Positions 55,449 through 64,000 are shown, numbered from the stretch's first letter. The stretch is 64,000 bases of DNA from Prochlorococcus sp. HOT208_60m_813O14 (GCA_002025945.1 MWOO01000021.1:1-64000); one strand, 5' to 3'. Notes: a model not told the origin generated them from the letters alone. A program made the numbers and translations.

Positions 55449-56066
55449 ATGAAACTTAATCAAATAATTAATCTACATAAGGGGCTTACTGCATTTGTAG
55501 TGATAGGTCTTATGATTTTTTTTGATAATTTTACGATTGCTCCCTACGTTTATTTAGCCCTGCATGGTACTTATGGATTACTTTGGCTTTTAAAAGAAAA
55601 GATATTCCCAGATCCTTATTTTAAAGAAAAAATCAATTTTTTAACTTCAGTTACTGGTTTTATTTTCCTTGGAAGTTACTGGGTAGCTCCCTTCATTCTT
55701 ATCTCTTCTCAGAAATCTGTTCCAAATATCGTAATAGCTGCATCTGTATCTATAAATATAATTGGTGTGTTTCTACACTTTGCTAGTGATGCCCAAAAAT
55801 ATTTTTCTCTTAAATTAAAAAAAGATCTAATTAAAGAAGGATTTTTCAAAAATATAAGGAATACAAATTATCTAGGAGAAATATTAATTTATCTATCATT
55901 CGCCATACTTTCAATGAGTTTCATACCATTAGTAATTCTTGCAATATTTTTCTCTATAGTTTTTCTACCAAGAATGATAAAAAAAGATAAATCGCTTTCA
56001 AAATATGATTCATTTGAAGAATACAAAAAGAAAAGTGGTCTTATATTACCTAAATTAAATGCCTGA
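55449..56066 (+). CDS. DUF1295 / steroid-5-alpha-reductase-like membrane protein
   Basis: A 205-residue protein with about six helices. The C-terminal part ASDAQKYFSLKL...NIRNTNYLGEILIYLSFAILS and EYKKKSGLILP is the DUF1295/ICMT-like signature (the NxxYxGE motif and a closing P). Related enzymes reduce or methylate lipidic substrates with NADPH or SAM. Substrate unknown. It overlaps the next gene by 8 bases. Confidence 0.78.
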   Translation: MKLNQIINLHKGLTAFVVIGLMIFFDNFTIAPYVYLALHGTYGLLWLLKEKIFPDPYFKEKINFLTSVTGFIFLGSYWVAPFILISSQKSVPNIVIAASVSINIIGVFLHFASDAQKYFSLKLKKDLIKEGFFKNIRNTNYLGEILIYLSFAILSMSFIPLVILAIFFSIVFLPRMIKKDKSLSKYDSFEEYKKKSGLILPKLNA

Positions 56067-56610
56067 TATCAACTTACCCAGTTGGAGGCAAGATTTAAAA
56101 TCTTCTAGAAAAAAAGAGGGCAAATCACCCTCTAATAGATGGATACAGCTTGCAACAGTAAGCGAAGAAAATGAGCCAAGATTAAGAACAGTTGTTTTCA
56201 GAGGATGGTACAAAGATAGTTCAATGATTATTTTTACAGATAGAAGAAGTGAAAAAATTGGGCATTTAAAATCCAACCCTAATGCAGAAATATTATGGTT
56301 CTTTTTGAAAACCAAATCACAATATAGATTCAAAGGAAAAATAAATGAATTAAGTGATAACAAAAATTATTGGGATTTATTATCAGAAAAATCAAAATCT
56401 TCTTGGTTTTGGGGATCTCCTGGAGAGAAAATTAACCCAAAAGTCCAATCTGCTTATGAAATATTATCCAATTTTCCCAAGTCAGAAAATTTTGCAGTTC
56501 TAAATTTTGAAATCGATTCAGTAGATCTTCTTAAATTAGAACAGCCTGTTCATAAAAGATATCTTTGGGAAAAGAGTAAGAAATGGGAAAAAGTTGAAAT
56601 TAATCCTTAA
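56059..56610 (+). CDS. FMN-binding pyridoxamine-phosphate-oxidase-like protein
   Basis: The 183-residue split-barrel protein has WIQLATVSEENEPRLRTVVFRGW and SEKIGHLKSNPNAEILWFF, as in PdxH-like proteins, and ENFAVLNFEIDSVDLLKLEQPVHKRYLW at the end. It is the Alr4036-type group common in cyanobacteria rather than classic PdxH, which is longer and has the PLP-site RVEG motif not seen here. Probably an FMN-dependent oxidase of unknown substrate. Confidence 0.75.
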   Translation: MPDINLPSWRQDLKSSRKKEGKSPSNRWIQLATVSEENEPRLRTVVFRGWYKDSSMIIFTDRRSEKIGHLKSNPNAEILWFFLKTKSQYRFKGKINELSDNKNYWDLLSEKSKSSWFWGSPGEKINPKVQSAYEILSNFPKSENFAVLNFEIDSVDLLKLEQPVHKRYLWEKSKKWEKVEINP

Positions 56611-56684
56611 ATATTTCTAAATTGTATATTTAGGTTGAAAAACATATAGTGATCGGTCAGTTTTAAAAAAGAAGTATTATTTAT

Positions 56685-56858
56685 ATGAATTTCTCAGAAA
56701 TTCCAGAAAACCCTTTTATTTTTTTATCTTGGGTGACCGCTATAGGGCTATTTATAAGTCTTTCTGAAGCGACTATTAAGATAAAACTTGAGAAGAGAAA
56801 CAGTTATAGAAAAAGGTTAGAACTAATAAACAACCTTTATCCTAAGAAGTTAGCTTGA
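56685..56858 (+). CDS. small membrane protein, 57 aa
   Basis: ATG at 56685, TGA at 56856-56858. MNFSEIPENPFIFLSWVTAIGL is followed by one hydrophobic helix (about 10-29) and a basic tail (KIKLEKRNSYRKRLELINN). It resembles the 59-residue small protein at 1804 in layout, not in sequence. The 3' end overlaps the DoxX gene's end by 9 bases. Unknown function. Confidence 0.55.
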   Translation: MNFSEIPENPFIFLSWVTAIGLFISLSEATIKIKLEKRNSYRKRLELINNLYPKKLA

Positions 56859-57401
56859 AGTATCTGAGAGTATGTTCGCTTGAAGAAATTGAAATAAACC
56901 ACCTTTACTTGTTTCTTCTTTAACTTCTACTTCCCTAGAGTTTTTTGATTTTATTGAAGGTATGATTTCCTGTTCATCTTCTGATTTCAAAATTCTGATA
57001 ATAACTTCATCTAAGGAGAAATTACCAGGCCCTGTTAATGCAATTGAAGTTGCTGAAGCGAAATACAAAAGTAAAAGCTCTAGTAAGAAAATATTAAAAC
57101 CTGAAGTAACAAGTGCATGATATATAGCGACGGAAATTGTTCCTACAATTGCCAAAGCCCCGAATCTTGTAGCTAATCCGATAATTAATAGCCAACTACC
57201 ACCTATTTCAGAGAATGCCGCTATGTATGATAAAAATATTGGGAATGGAAGATGTAAGGGTCTGACAAAAGCATCAGCGAAATTTTCTATATTTGCTAAC
57301 TTCTCATAACCGTGATGAATAAGAACTGTCCCAGTTATAACTCTAAGAATTAATAAAGCAGTATCTTTGCTAAACGACTTGGTAAGAATTGTTGAAAGCA
57401 C
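56850..57401 (-). CDS. DoxX family membrane protein
   Basis: 183 residues with four helices: LLILRVITGTVLIHHGYEKL, then FADAFVRPLHLPFPIFLSYIAAFSEIGGSWLLIIGL and ATRFGALAIVGTISVAIYHA, the DoxX hallmarks. The ~45-residue C-terminus (ILKSEDEQEIIPSIKSKNSREVEVKEE) is hydrophilic. DoxX proteins are linked to quinone and redox functions; the exact role is unclear. Confidence 0.85.
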   Translation of the reverse strand: MLSTILTKSFSKDTALLILRVITGTVLIHHGYEKLANIENFADAFVRPLHLPFPIFLSYIAAFSEIGGSWLLIIGLATRFGALAIVGTISVAIYHALVTSGFNIFLLELLLLYFASATSIALTGPGNFSLDEVIIRILKSEDEQEIIPSIKSKNSREVEVKEETSKGGLFQFLQANILSDTSS

Positions 57402-57537
57402 TATAAAAAAATTATCCTTAAGTAAAAATAACTAGTCACAGTATCCATCGTGGATTAAACCGCAAAAGTCGCGCCTAATTAAGTATTTATACTTAGTACT
57501 ATAATAAATTCTTATTCTGATTAGGGATTCAACTAAG

Positions 57538-58692
57538 TTAAAAATTATTTTTTGAATAATTTTCTAATATTCTCTGATTGATTTTCGGAATATTTTCTTT
57601 AAATTTGAAAAACCCTTTTTTGGCGAATTTCCAAGCAAATAAATCTTCATCTCTAACAAGGTTAAAAATTTTTTTATGGTGTAAATTTTTAAACTCAGTT
57701 ATGAAATCATAATTTTCTCCCACTCCAGGATAAATAATGTCTATTTCGTTAGTATTTTTAAAAATATTTTCCAATGAATAAGGTTCAATCTGTTCAACAT
57801 TATCAAATTGCTCTAGAAATTCAGAGACCAAATCTTGTTTAAATTTCAAAACAGATTCAGACAATTTAATTTGTCTTTGTTCATTTTTTAAAAGAATAAT
57901 AAATACTTTTTTATAGCTTGGAAGTAAATTTTTAAGGGTTGCAAGGTGCAGATCATTTTCAAACATAATCAGATTATCTGATTTAGGATCCATATCATTT
58001 TTATAAATCTCATCTTCAAATGGTATTTGATTAGATTCTTCAAGAAAAATTTGTTGATTAATAATTTTTTCTACATTAAATCTATTATTTGAAAACTTTC
58101 TGAGGTTTGATGATGAAAAAAGATATTGTTTTCCCTTCGTTTGCAATCCTCCGACCCATCTCCAGCTAAGGAGATTAGATGAAGCATCTCCATCAAACAG
58201 ATATTTAAAGAAAAACTTTGCTCCCAATTGCCATGGGAGGCCTAAATTAAATATCCAAGTACTCGCAAACCACATTCTTGTATGGTTATGCAAATAGTTG
58301 TACTGCTTTAATTCATGGACCCAAGAATTAAAAAAATCTAATTCTGTATTGCCATTAATTGCACTTTCATATAGCTCATAATCAAAATCGAGATTATTTT
58401 CTGAAATAAAATTTTTCCAAACTTTAGGTCTATTTTCCATCCACCCTTTCCAGTAAACTCTCCAAAATATTTCTTCAACAAATTTAATTGAATTTTTGAT
58501 TTTGTACTTACTTTTAATATCATGGATCAGATCATATTCCGATAATATTCTATGAGTAATGAAAGGCGATAATTTGGAAACTGAACTTTCGTTATTTGGC
58601 CCAAAATCAAAATTTCTTAATTTTGCATAATCATTGATTTTGTATTTTGCAAAATTTTCCCAGGTATTTTGAGCTTTTAATAAAAATGACAT
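57538..58692 (-). CDS. photolyase-like FAD-domain protein with unusual domain order
   Basis: The 384-residue protein starts directly in the photolyase/cryptochrome FAD-binding domain: LSPFITHRILS (41-51), FVEEIFWRVYWKGW (71-84), the NYLHNHTRMWFASTWIF region (132-148), FKYLFDGDASSNLLSWRWVGG (162-182) and the late TKGKQYLFSSSNLRKFS. The alpha/beta antenna domain that normally precedes it is absent. The part after about residue 238 reads LIMFENDLHLATL, then KKVFIILLKN, like the start of that missing domain (WFRRDLRL). Possible circular permutation. Function, if photolyase, would need testing. Confidence 0.72.
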   Translation of the reverse strand: MSFLLKAQNTWENFAKYKINDYAKLRNFDFGPNNESSVSKLSPFITHRILSEYDLIHDIKSKYKIKNSIKFVEEIFWRVYWKGWMENRPKVWKNFISENNLDFDYELYESAINGNTELDFFNSWVHELKQYNYLHNHTRMWFASTWIFNLGLPWQLGAKFFFKYLFDGDASSNLLSWRWVGGLQTKGKQYLFSSSNLRKFSNNRFNVEKIINQQIFLEESNQIPFEDEIYKNDMDPKSDNLIMFENDLHLATLKNLLPSYKKVFIILLKNEQRQIKLSESVLKFKQDLVSEFLEQFDNVEQIEPYSLENIFKNTNEIDIIYPGVGENYDFITEFKNLHHKKIFNLVRDEDLFAWKFAKKGFFKFKENIPKINQRILENYSKNNF

Positions 58693-58972
58693 TTTCTCAT
58701 AACTTTAAAAAATTTTTTTTTGTATTGATAGAAATTTCAAAAATTTGACTTCTAACTAATCTTTAAAATTTTCTATTTCACTTTTAAGTAAATATGTTTG
58801 ATTGAAGTATTTAATTTAAACCCCTTATAAGTACATTTTATACTCTTAAATCGCTCTCTGCGTAGGAGGATATTTATTAGTGGTCAATTACTTTTTAGAT
58901 CTAATTTTAATTTTCAAATCATTATTTAAATGATTTTTTCTAAAAGATTATTAAACATTTATCAAAATTATT
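58693..58972. other. 280-base intergenic region with a small ORF and a hairpin
   Basis: The region separates two divergent genes. It holds a strong Shine-Dalgarno-like AGGAGG (58864-58869), a GTG-started 17-codon frame (58880-58933, VVNYFLDLILIFKSLFK) and an AT-only 8-pair hairpin with a T-run (58916-58939). It may be promoter and leader DNA, a tiny membrane peptide, or an sRNA end. I cannot choose between them. Confidence 0.35.
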
Positions 58973-59722
58973 ATGACTAATTTATTAGTTAGAGATGTTA
59001 AGTATCTAGATGAACAATACAGAATAGGTGAAGGCATAATTTCGGATGATGCATTTAAACAACTTGAAAAACTCTTTATTCCTGTTGATCCAGAGCCTGA
59101 CTACTTTAATCAAAAAAATAGTAAACTTTTGCCTAAATTAGCCAAAGAAAACTATAAAGAATTTTTGGAAAGTTTATTAACAAAAACAAGATTAAGCATT
59201 CAACCAAAAATTGATGGCTGTGCTATTGCAATTAGATATATAGATGGCAAGTTTAATAAAGCTATTACAAAAAAAGGATTTGATGTCTCAAGCAAAATTA
59301 AACAAATTAAAAATATCCCCGATTGTATTCCTATCAAACGAGATTTTCAAATTAGAGGTGAACTATACGCTACAAATCAAGTTGCCGGCATTTCCCAAAG
59401 AATTACAAGAAAATACCTCAATGATAAGAAAGGGATTGGAGAAAGTCTCCGCTTTTGCTGTTTCCAAATACTTAATGGAAGACTTAATCAATACGAAACC
59501 CTTAACTATCTTAAAAAATGTGGCTTCAGCACCCCTGACAGTTACTTCACAAATCATACAAGCGAAATCCAAATATATAAAAAAAATTGGTTAAAGAAAA
59601 AAATATTTGCGAAATATCCAACTAATGGGATAGTTATAAAAATAAATAGTAGGAAATTACAGTTACTTAGAGAGAAAAGTTTATCTCAAAATAACGAATG
59701 GCAATATGCAATTGAAAAATAA
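58973..59722 (+). CDS. isolated NAD-dependent DNA ligase adenylation domain
   Basis: The 249-residue protein aligns by motif with the adenylation domain of LigA: the KxDG nucleophile Lys79 in QPKIDG, a GVIS/D-like Ia piece (RIGEGIISDDAFKQLEKL, 17-34), motif III RGELY (Glu130) and motif IV/V GIVIKINS and WQYAIEK at the very end. There is no OB, zinc, helix-hairpin-helix or BRCT part, so it cannot be a complete ligase. It may adenylate something else or act in RNA/DNA processing with partners. The start ATG follows 280 gene-free bases. Confidence 0.82.
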   Translation: MTNLLVRDVKYLDEQYRIGEGIISDDAFKQLEKLFIPVDPEPDYFNQKNSKLLPKLAKENYKEFLESLLTKTRLSIQPKIDGCAIAIRYIDGKFNKAITKKGFDVSSKIKQIKNIPDCIPIKRDFQIRGELYATNQVAGISQRITRKYLNDKKGIGESLRFCCFQILNGRLNQYETLNYLKKCGFSTPDSYFTNHTSEIQIYKKNWLKKKIFAKYPTNGIVIKINSRKLQLLREKSLSQNNEWQYAIEK

Positions 59723-59830
59723 TATTGAATAGTACCTTCAAAAAGAGCTCACGATACTGACTTCCAGTATTTACAGTAGAAAAGTAATTAAATTTTGGTT
59801 AAATTCAAAAGCAATTTGCAGGATTACTAA

Positions 59831-60760
59831 ATGACTGCCACTATTTCAAGACCTAAAATCTCTAACTGGGAAACATCTAATATTCCAAACCTTACAGGCA
59901 AAACAGCGCTAATTACTGGTGCTAATAGTGGTCTTGGATACTACACTGCAAAGGCCTTAGCAGAAAAAAATGCTCATGTTGTTATAGCTTGTAGATCACT
60001 TGAAAAAGCTAATCAAACTATCATAAAACTTAAAGGTCTTAATCCTGAAGGATTGTTTTCACCTTTAGAATTAGATTTGTCAGATTTAAAAAATATTGTT
60101 GAAGTTCAGTCCAAAATTTTTGATAATTTTGAAAATTTGGATTTACTAATCAATAATGCAGGCATTATGCATCCGCCTAAAACTCTTAGTGCACAAGGAT
60201 ATGAAATACAATTTGCAGTTAATCATCTAGCTCACATGCTTTTGACTCTAAAGCTACTTCCAATTATTGAAAAAAAAGAAAAATCTAGAATAGTGACGGT
60301 GACTTCCGGAGCACAATTTTTTGGCAAAGTTGGTTGGAAAAATCTGAAAGCAGAGAACTATTACAACAAATGGGAATCTTACTCCAATAGCAAATTGGCA
60401 AATGTAATGTTTGCTTTGGAACTAAATGAGAACTTAAAGCACAAAAATATACTTTCTTTAGCTGCTCACCCAGGAATTGCAAAAACAAATCTCTTTACTG
60501 CTCAAAAACCTAACCCTGGTCCATTAGAAACATTCTCATTGGAATTATTTAGTCCTATTTTTCAAACTGCTGAGATGGGTGCTTTACCTCAGCTTTTTGC
60601 AGCTACTTCACCAGAGGCAAGAGGCGGTGATCATTATGGTCCTAGATTTAATTTCAGAGGTCATCCAAAACTATCCCCTACTTCTCCTTTCGCCATGAAT
60701 AAAAAAGAAAGAAAAAATTTATGGGAAAAAAGCCTCGAAATACTTAATAACTTCTTATAA
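59831..60760 (+). CDS. short-chain dehydrogenase/reductase (retinol-dehydrogenase-like)
   Basis: 309 residues: cofactor motif TGANSGLG (29-36), NNAG (108-111), Ser159, and Tyr184/Lys188 in YSNSK. The closing region (AHPGIAKTNLF and RGGDHYGPRF) resembles retinol-dehydrogenase/WWOX-type SDRs. It is sometimes labelled POR-like, but the protochlorophyllide-specific cysteines of true POR are absent. Substrate unknown. Confidence 0.85.
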   Translation: MTATISRPKISNWETSNIPNLTGKTALITGANSGLGYYTAKALAEKNAHVVIACRSLEKANQTIIKLKGLNPEGLFSPLELDLSDLKNIVEVQSKIFDNFENLDLLINNAGIMHPPKTLSAQGYEIQFAVNHLAHMLLTLKLLPIIEKKEKSRIVTVTSGAQFFGKVGWKNLKAENYYNKWESYSNSKLANVMFALELNENLKHKNILSLAAHPGIAKTNLFTAQKPNPGPLETFSLELFSPIFQTAEMGALPQLFAATSPEARGGDHYGPRFNFRGHPKLSPTSPFAMNKKERKNLWEKSLEILNNFL

Positions 60761-61021
60761 ATTTTTCATTTTTACTAACTTTAGAAAATACTTCAAAATA
60801 TGTAATTCACTCTCTGAGAGTTTCATAAATTCTGTTAAGGCATCATAATTTTTTTCATCAATTTTTTTTGACAATTGAATAAAACTATCATGGTTTTCAT
60901 TAACAAAGCGCTCAGCAATCTGAGACGGAGTTAAACCCTGTTCAATTAATTCACCTGGAGCATTTTTCTCCCACTTTTCATAAAACCAAGAGAACCAATA
61001 TTTTGCAGTATTATCTTCCAT
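60755..61021 (-). CDS. conserved small soluble protein, 88 aa
   Basis: An all-helical-looking protein with aromatic start (TAKYWFSWFYEKWEKNAPGE), GLTPSQIAERFVNENHDSFIQL and a charged C-terminus. It overlaps the SDR gene's end by 6 bases. No family recognised; the length and composition suggest a real, short cyanobacterial protein. Confidence 0.6.
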   Translation of the reverse strand: MEDNTAKYWFSWFYEKWEKNAPGELIEQGLTPSQIAERFVNENHDSFIQLSKKIDEKNYDALTEFMKLSESELHILKYFLKLVKMKNL

Positions 61022-61121
61022 TAATTAACTTTTCTTTGGCGAATACTATAAATACTGAAGAAAAATCTCATGATTGAATTACCCTTTAAACACAATTAAT
61101 ATAAATGCAATTATAAATTTA

Positions 61122-62552
61122 ATGATAGATAATCATTCAAGTAAAAGAAATATTAATCTTGTAATTGGATTAGGTAAATCTGGATTTTGGGCTGCCAAGT
61201 ATTTGAAAAGCATCAATAAGAGAGTAATTGTTTGGGAAAGTAAAGATGGGATAGAATTCTTAGAAAGAAAAACAGCATTAGAAGATCTTAATATCATAGT
61301 TTCTCTAAATAAAGAATTTGTATTTGAAGAAATTCAACCTTTTTTGAAAGAGATCGAATCTATTGTTGTAAGTCCATCAATACCTTATGACCATATAACT
61401 ATTATTGAATTAAAAAAAAAGGGAATTAAAGTAATTGGAGAAATTAATGTTGCATGGGAAATTTTAAAAGACACAAATTGGATAGGTATTACTGGCACTA
61501 ATGGCAAGACTACTGTTACTCATCTACTAAGCCATATACTCTGTGATGCTGGATTATATGCTCCTTTTGCTGGAAATATTGGTACACCTTTATGTAAGTA
61601 TGCTTACTCCAAAAAACATGAAAAAATTGATTGGGTTGTAGCTGAATTAAGCAGTTATCAAATAGAAATATCTCCAGAAGTAAAACCTAATATTGGAATA
61701 TGGACAACCTTCACAGAAGATCATCTTGAAAGACATAAAACACTTGAAAACTATTTCAACATAAAAAAAAGCTTGTTAGAAAAATCTGATTTTAGAATTT
61801 ATAATTATGACGATAAAAACCTAAGAAATCACTACAGTTCGCTATCAAGAGGGGTTTGGATAACAACTAGTGTCGATAAATCAAATTTTATTCATTGCGA
61901 TTATTGGATAGATGAACAAGCGTACATTTTTGAGAGAGGGAAGAAATTATTCAAACTTGAACATTTTTCTTTAAAAGGAATGCATAATCTTCAAAATCTT
62001 TTATTGGTAATTGCAGCAGCAAGAAAAGTTGGATTATCTGGCAAGAAGATTAAAGATTCTTTATCTAATTACAAACAATTACCCCATAGGATGGAAACAA
62101 TTTATAAAAATAATGATCTGGAAATCATTAATGATAGTAAAGCTACAAATTTTGACTCATCTATTGCGGGAATAAGTTCAATTGAAGGTCAAATAATAAT
62201 CATTGCTGGGGGTAGATTAAAAGGCAATGAATATAGTGAGTGGATAAAAGTTTTAAAGAAAAAAGTTAAATGTGTTTTCCTTTTTGGAGAAAGCTCAAAA
62301 GTCTTAAAAATGGCGCTTATTAATGAAGGATTTAAAAAAAATATTTTTGAATTTTCAGAACTAAAAGAGCTTTTAAATTTTGTTTTTCATTATTTACAAA
62401 ATAATAGGGTTGGAACATTATTATTCTCACCTTCATGCTCTAGTTTTGATCAATTTAAGAATTATGAAGAGCGTGGAGATTATTTCAAGAAACTAATAAG
62501 TGAAAAATTAAAGGTTAATAAATCCATTTTTTGTTCAAGTATCATTTCCTAA
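61122..62552 (+). CDS. murD: UDP-N-acetylmuramoyl-alanine-D-glutamate ligase
   Basis: A Mur ligase adding D-Glu to UDP-MurNAc-L-Ala. With the ATG at 61122 ([21 protein letters not shown]) it is 476 residues; a TTG at 61074 would add 16 atypical residues. P-loop TGTNGKTT (about 124-131), the Mur signature [16 protein letters not shown] and the ligase-domain DSKATNFDS are visible. [10 protein letters not shown] near the end is normal. Confidence 0.95.
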   Translation: MIDNHSSKRNINLVIGLGKSGFWAAKYLKSINKRVIVWESKDGIEFLERKTALEDLNIIVSLNKEFVFEEIQPFLKEIESIVVSPSIPYDHITIIELKKKGIKVIGEINVAWEILKDTNWIGITGTNGKTTVTHLLSHILCDAGLYAPFAGNIGTPLCKYAYSKKHEKIDWVVAELSSYQIEISPEVKPNIGIWTTFTEDHLERHKTLENYFNIKKSLLEKSDFRIYNYDDKNLRNHYSSLSRGVWITTSVDKSNFIHCDYWIDEQAYIFERGKKLFKLEHFSLKGMHNLQNLLLVIAAARKVGLSGKKIKDSLSNYKQLPHRMETIYKNNDLEIINDSKATNFDSSIAGISSIEGQIIIIAGGRLKGNEYSEWIKVLKKKVKCVFLFGESSKVLKMALINEGFKKNIFEFSELKELLNFVFHYLQNNRVGTLLFSPSCSSFDQFKNYEERGDYFKKLISEKLKVNKSIFCSSIIS

Positions 62553-62638
62553 TTTTCAGGTCGGTCATCACAACCGTTTAGCCTCTAGCATATATTCACT
62601 TAATTAGTTAGATTTTGGTTATAAATCAACTACTAGCA

Positions 62639-62953
62639 ATGAGTGAATCTAACAATTTACCTCAAGCAATAAGTCATAAAAAATTAAGTTACTTGATGCT
62701 CAAGGCACAAAAAGATTCTCATTTTTCTGATGAATTAGCAGAAATAGAAAGCCCTGAAAAAAGAGAATTTGAAGAGTTAATCAACAATTGGGAAGCTTCA
62801 ACTAAGAAGGTAGTTAATGAGTTATCAAAAAGAAAAGAGAATTTACTAAAAGATAAATCACCAAATTCTTTAATTGCACTTGGTGCTATGGAAGTTCACC
62901 TTAATATGGCTTTGCAAGCCTTAAATGCATTTAATAAAGGAGTTGATGGTTAA
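62639..62953 (+). CDS. conserved small protein, 104 aa
   Basis: Start taken at ATG 62639 (MSESNNLPQAISHKKLSYLML); a TTG at 62615 would add eight residues. Soluble, mainly helical (KREFEELINNWEASTKKVVNELSK) and ending HLNMALQALNAFNKGVDG. Looks like a picocyanobacterial unknown. It lies 14 bases before the convergent pirin stop. Confidence 0.65.
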   Translation: MSESNNLPQAISHKKLSYLMLKAQKDSHFSDELAEIESPEKREFEELINNWEASTKKVVNELSKRKENLLKDKSPNSLIALGAMEVHLNMALQALNAFNKGVDG

Positions 62954-62966
62954 AATAACAGATAAA

Positions 62967-63698
62967 TTATAAGGAAGGCATCGAAAATAAGAGAAAATCT
63001 AAGTTTTTTTCAGTATCTATAGAGACATCATCATAATAATTAACTTCAAAACCCAAGCCATCTCCAGATTCGAGAAATATATTTGAATTAGAGTCTTTAC
63101 TTTTTAATAAAAGAGTACCCTCTATTATTTGTATCCAATTATATTTATCGATTTTTAATGGCAATTTTTTTTCTTTAATTGGCTTATATTTACAACGCCA
63201 TAAAGAGATACTTTGATTTAGAAAAAGCTTATTATTTTTAACGTCTTTATAATTAAAAATAAGATTGTCCCACAACTTTTCATCTAATGAAATTTGATCA
63301 TATTGAGGTTTGATATTTTCTTTTTGAGGGTATATCCAAATCTGGAACAACTTACAGTTCTCATTTTCTTCATTCTTCTCGCTATGAGAGATTCCAGTAC
63401 CTGCAGACATAACTTGTACTTCATCTTTGTGAATTTTTCCAAGATTGTTTAAAGAGTCTCTATGAGTTATTGCTCCTTTTGTTACGACAGTAATTATTTC
63501 CATATTTGCATGAGAATGTGTATTAAATCCTGCATTAGGAGAAATAATATCTTCGTTTATAACTCTAATTTTCCCAAAATTATCCCATTTTGGATCTCTA
63601 TGTTCTGCGAAAGAAAATGAATGCATCGAATTTAGCCATTCTCTATTCGATCTGAATCTTTCGTGCGATTTCCTAATTTTAATTATTTTCAAAGACAT
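62967..63698 (-). CDS. pirin family cupin protein
   Basis: The 243-residue bicupin has the N-terminal iron site pattern: HSHANMEIITVV (two His) and GTGISHSEKNE (His and Glu) close to the usual H-x-H...H-x-E layout. AEHRDPKWDNFG is the pirin start signature. Bacterial pirins act as quercetin-2,3-dioxygenase-like enzymes or redox sensors. Function here is not known. Confidence 0.9.
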   Translation of the reverse strand: MSLKIIKIRKSHERFRSNREWLNSMHSFSFAEHRDPKWDNFGKIRVINEDIISPNAGFNTHSHANMEIITVVTKGAITHRDSLNNLGKIHKDEVQVMSAGTGISHSEKNEENENCKLFQIWIYPQKENIKPQYDQISLDEKLWDNLIFNYKDVKNNKLFLNQSISLWRCKYKPIKEKKLPLKIDKYNWIQIIEGTLLLKSKDSNSNIFLESGDGLGFEVNYYDDVSIDTEKNLDFLLFSMPSL

Positions 63699-63785
63699 AA
63701 ATACTAAGAAATAAATATGGTGTATTTGTGTAAATTAAATATTTTTGAAAATTATAATTTTTGAATAAGTGAAATTACTTTTTAT

Positions 63786-63914
63786 TTATTTGTTGATTTT
63801 ACTTTGTGCTTTATTTGCTTTATTGATTATTTTTTTTGCTTCTTCTCTTGTAGAACACTTTTCTGCCTCAACATTCAAGTTTTTTAATTTATTTAATTGC
63901 TTTGAAATTTTCAT
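63786..63914 (-). CDS. small basic protein, 42 aa
   Basis: ATG at 63914, TAA at 63788-63786. MKISKQLNKLKNLNVEAEKCSTREEAKKIINKANKAQ is an amphipathic, Lys-rich, helix-forming sequence with one Cys, no membrane segment. The small size leaves doubt, but it is a clean frame with codon use like its neighbours and no overlapping alternative. Function unknown. Confidence 0.5.
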   Translation of the reverse strand: MKISKQLNKLKNLNVEAEKCSTREEAKKIINKANKAQSKINK

Positions 63915-64000
63915 ATTAGGTTAACTTAACAAATAGAAATTAACACATATTTAATGGAATAGCTAAAAATACTGGTTTGCATTTGAGCCTTACTACCTAA

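Noticed and set aside
59831-60760. Light-dependent protochlorophyllide reductase (por)
   Set aside because: SDR motifs fit, but POR-specific cysteines and length are absent; the sequence is closer to retinol-dehydrogenase-like SDRs.
62560-62580. Terminator after murD (CGGT...ACCG)
   Set aside because: The stem is only four pairs and is not followed by a real T-run.

Overview
The window is a dense, low-GC (roughly two-thirds A+T), mostly single-copy stretch of a cyanobacterial chromosome. It fits a high-light-adapted Prochlorococcus, most likely of the MED4/AS9601/MIT9301 type. The evidence is the gene content (chlorophyll synthase, ndhB, plant-type ferredoxin, cyanobacterial AbrB regulator, NblS kinase, photosystem II S4 protein), very short or overlapping gene junctions, extreme AT bias, and a kaiB-kaiC clock locus next to rplU with no kaiA. 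I see no IS element, prophage, CRISPR array or rRNA operon. There is one tRNA (Val, GAC).

Layout. Positions 1-4300 hold the end of an S66 carboxypeptidase, ispD, fabG, a small membrane protein, a GroEL with a repetitive GGM tail, and a cyanobacterial unknown. Positions 4300-11500 hold an ABC-2 exporter and the respiratory oxidase locus: ctaB and ctaA (heme A synthesis) leftwards, and ctaC-ctaD-ctaE rightwards. Positions 11500-19900 hold an AbrB regulator, ribE, an Fe-S aldo/keto reductase, then a leftward run (solute-binding-like lipoprotein, CobT-like protein, DUF2232 membrane protein, repeat-bearing lipoprotein, topA). Positions 20000-28100 hold ndhB, a MacB/LolD-type ATPase, birA, a DUF721 protein, menG, hisF, petP, chlG and a class A penicillin-binding protein. 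Positions 28100-32600 hold rsmB, two small unknowns, and a tightly coupled leftward group: DCC-type oxidoreductase, DUF2805, DUF2256 and a photolyase-related protein. Positions 32600-38750 hold msrA and the outer-membrane cluster lpxB-lpxA-fabZ-lpxC-bamA. Positions 38800-45800 hold purC, purD, nblS, kaiC, kaiB, rplU and rpmA. Positions 45800-53800 hold a methyltransferase, truB, a SpoIID protein, rnz, a pentapeptide lumenal protein, petF, prmA and serA. Positions 53900-64000 hold a membrane unknown, the PSII S4 protein, tRNA-Val, several small enzymes, a DoxX protein, a photolyase FAD-domain protein, an isolated NAD-ligase adenylation domain, an SDR, murD, pirin and small unknowns.

The genes combine housekeeping (lipid A and outer-membrane assembly, purines, translation, isoprenoids, cell wall) with photosynthetic and respiratory electron transport and with light/time sensing (NblS, KaiBC, two unusual photolyase-like proteins). 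The most interesting points are: (i) a photolyase-like protein in which a degenerate alpha/beta antenna-like domain appears to FOLLOW the FAD domain, as in a circular permutation; (ii) a second photolyase-related protein that has lost the Fe-S cysteines typical of its family and is translationally coupled to DUF2256 and DUF2805 genes; (iii) an isolated DNA-ligase adenylation domain; (iv) a lipoprotein built on 99-bp near-identical repeats; (v) an HLR1-like direct repeat. Family assignments rest on motifs and recall, not on database searches.
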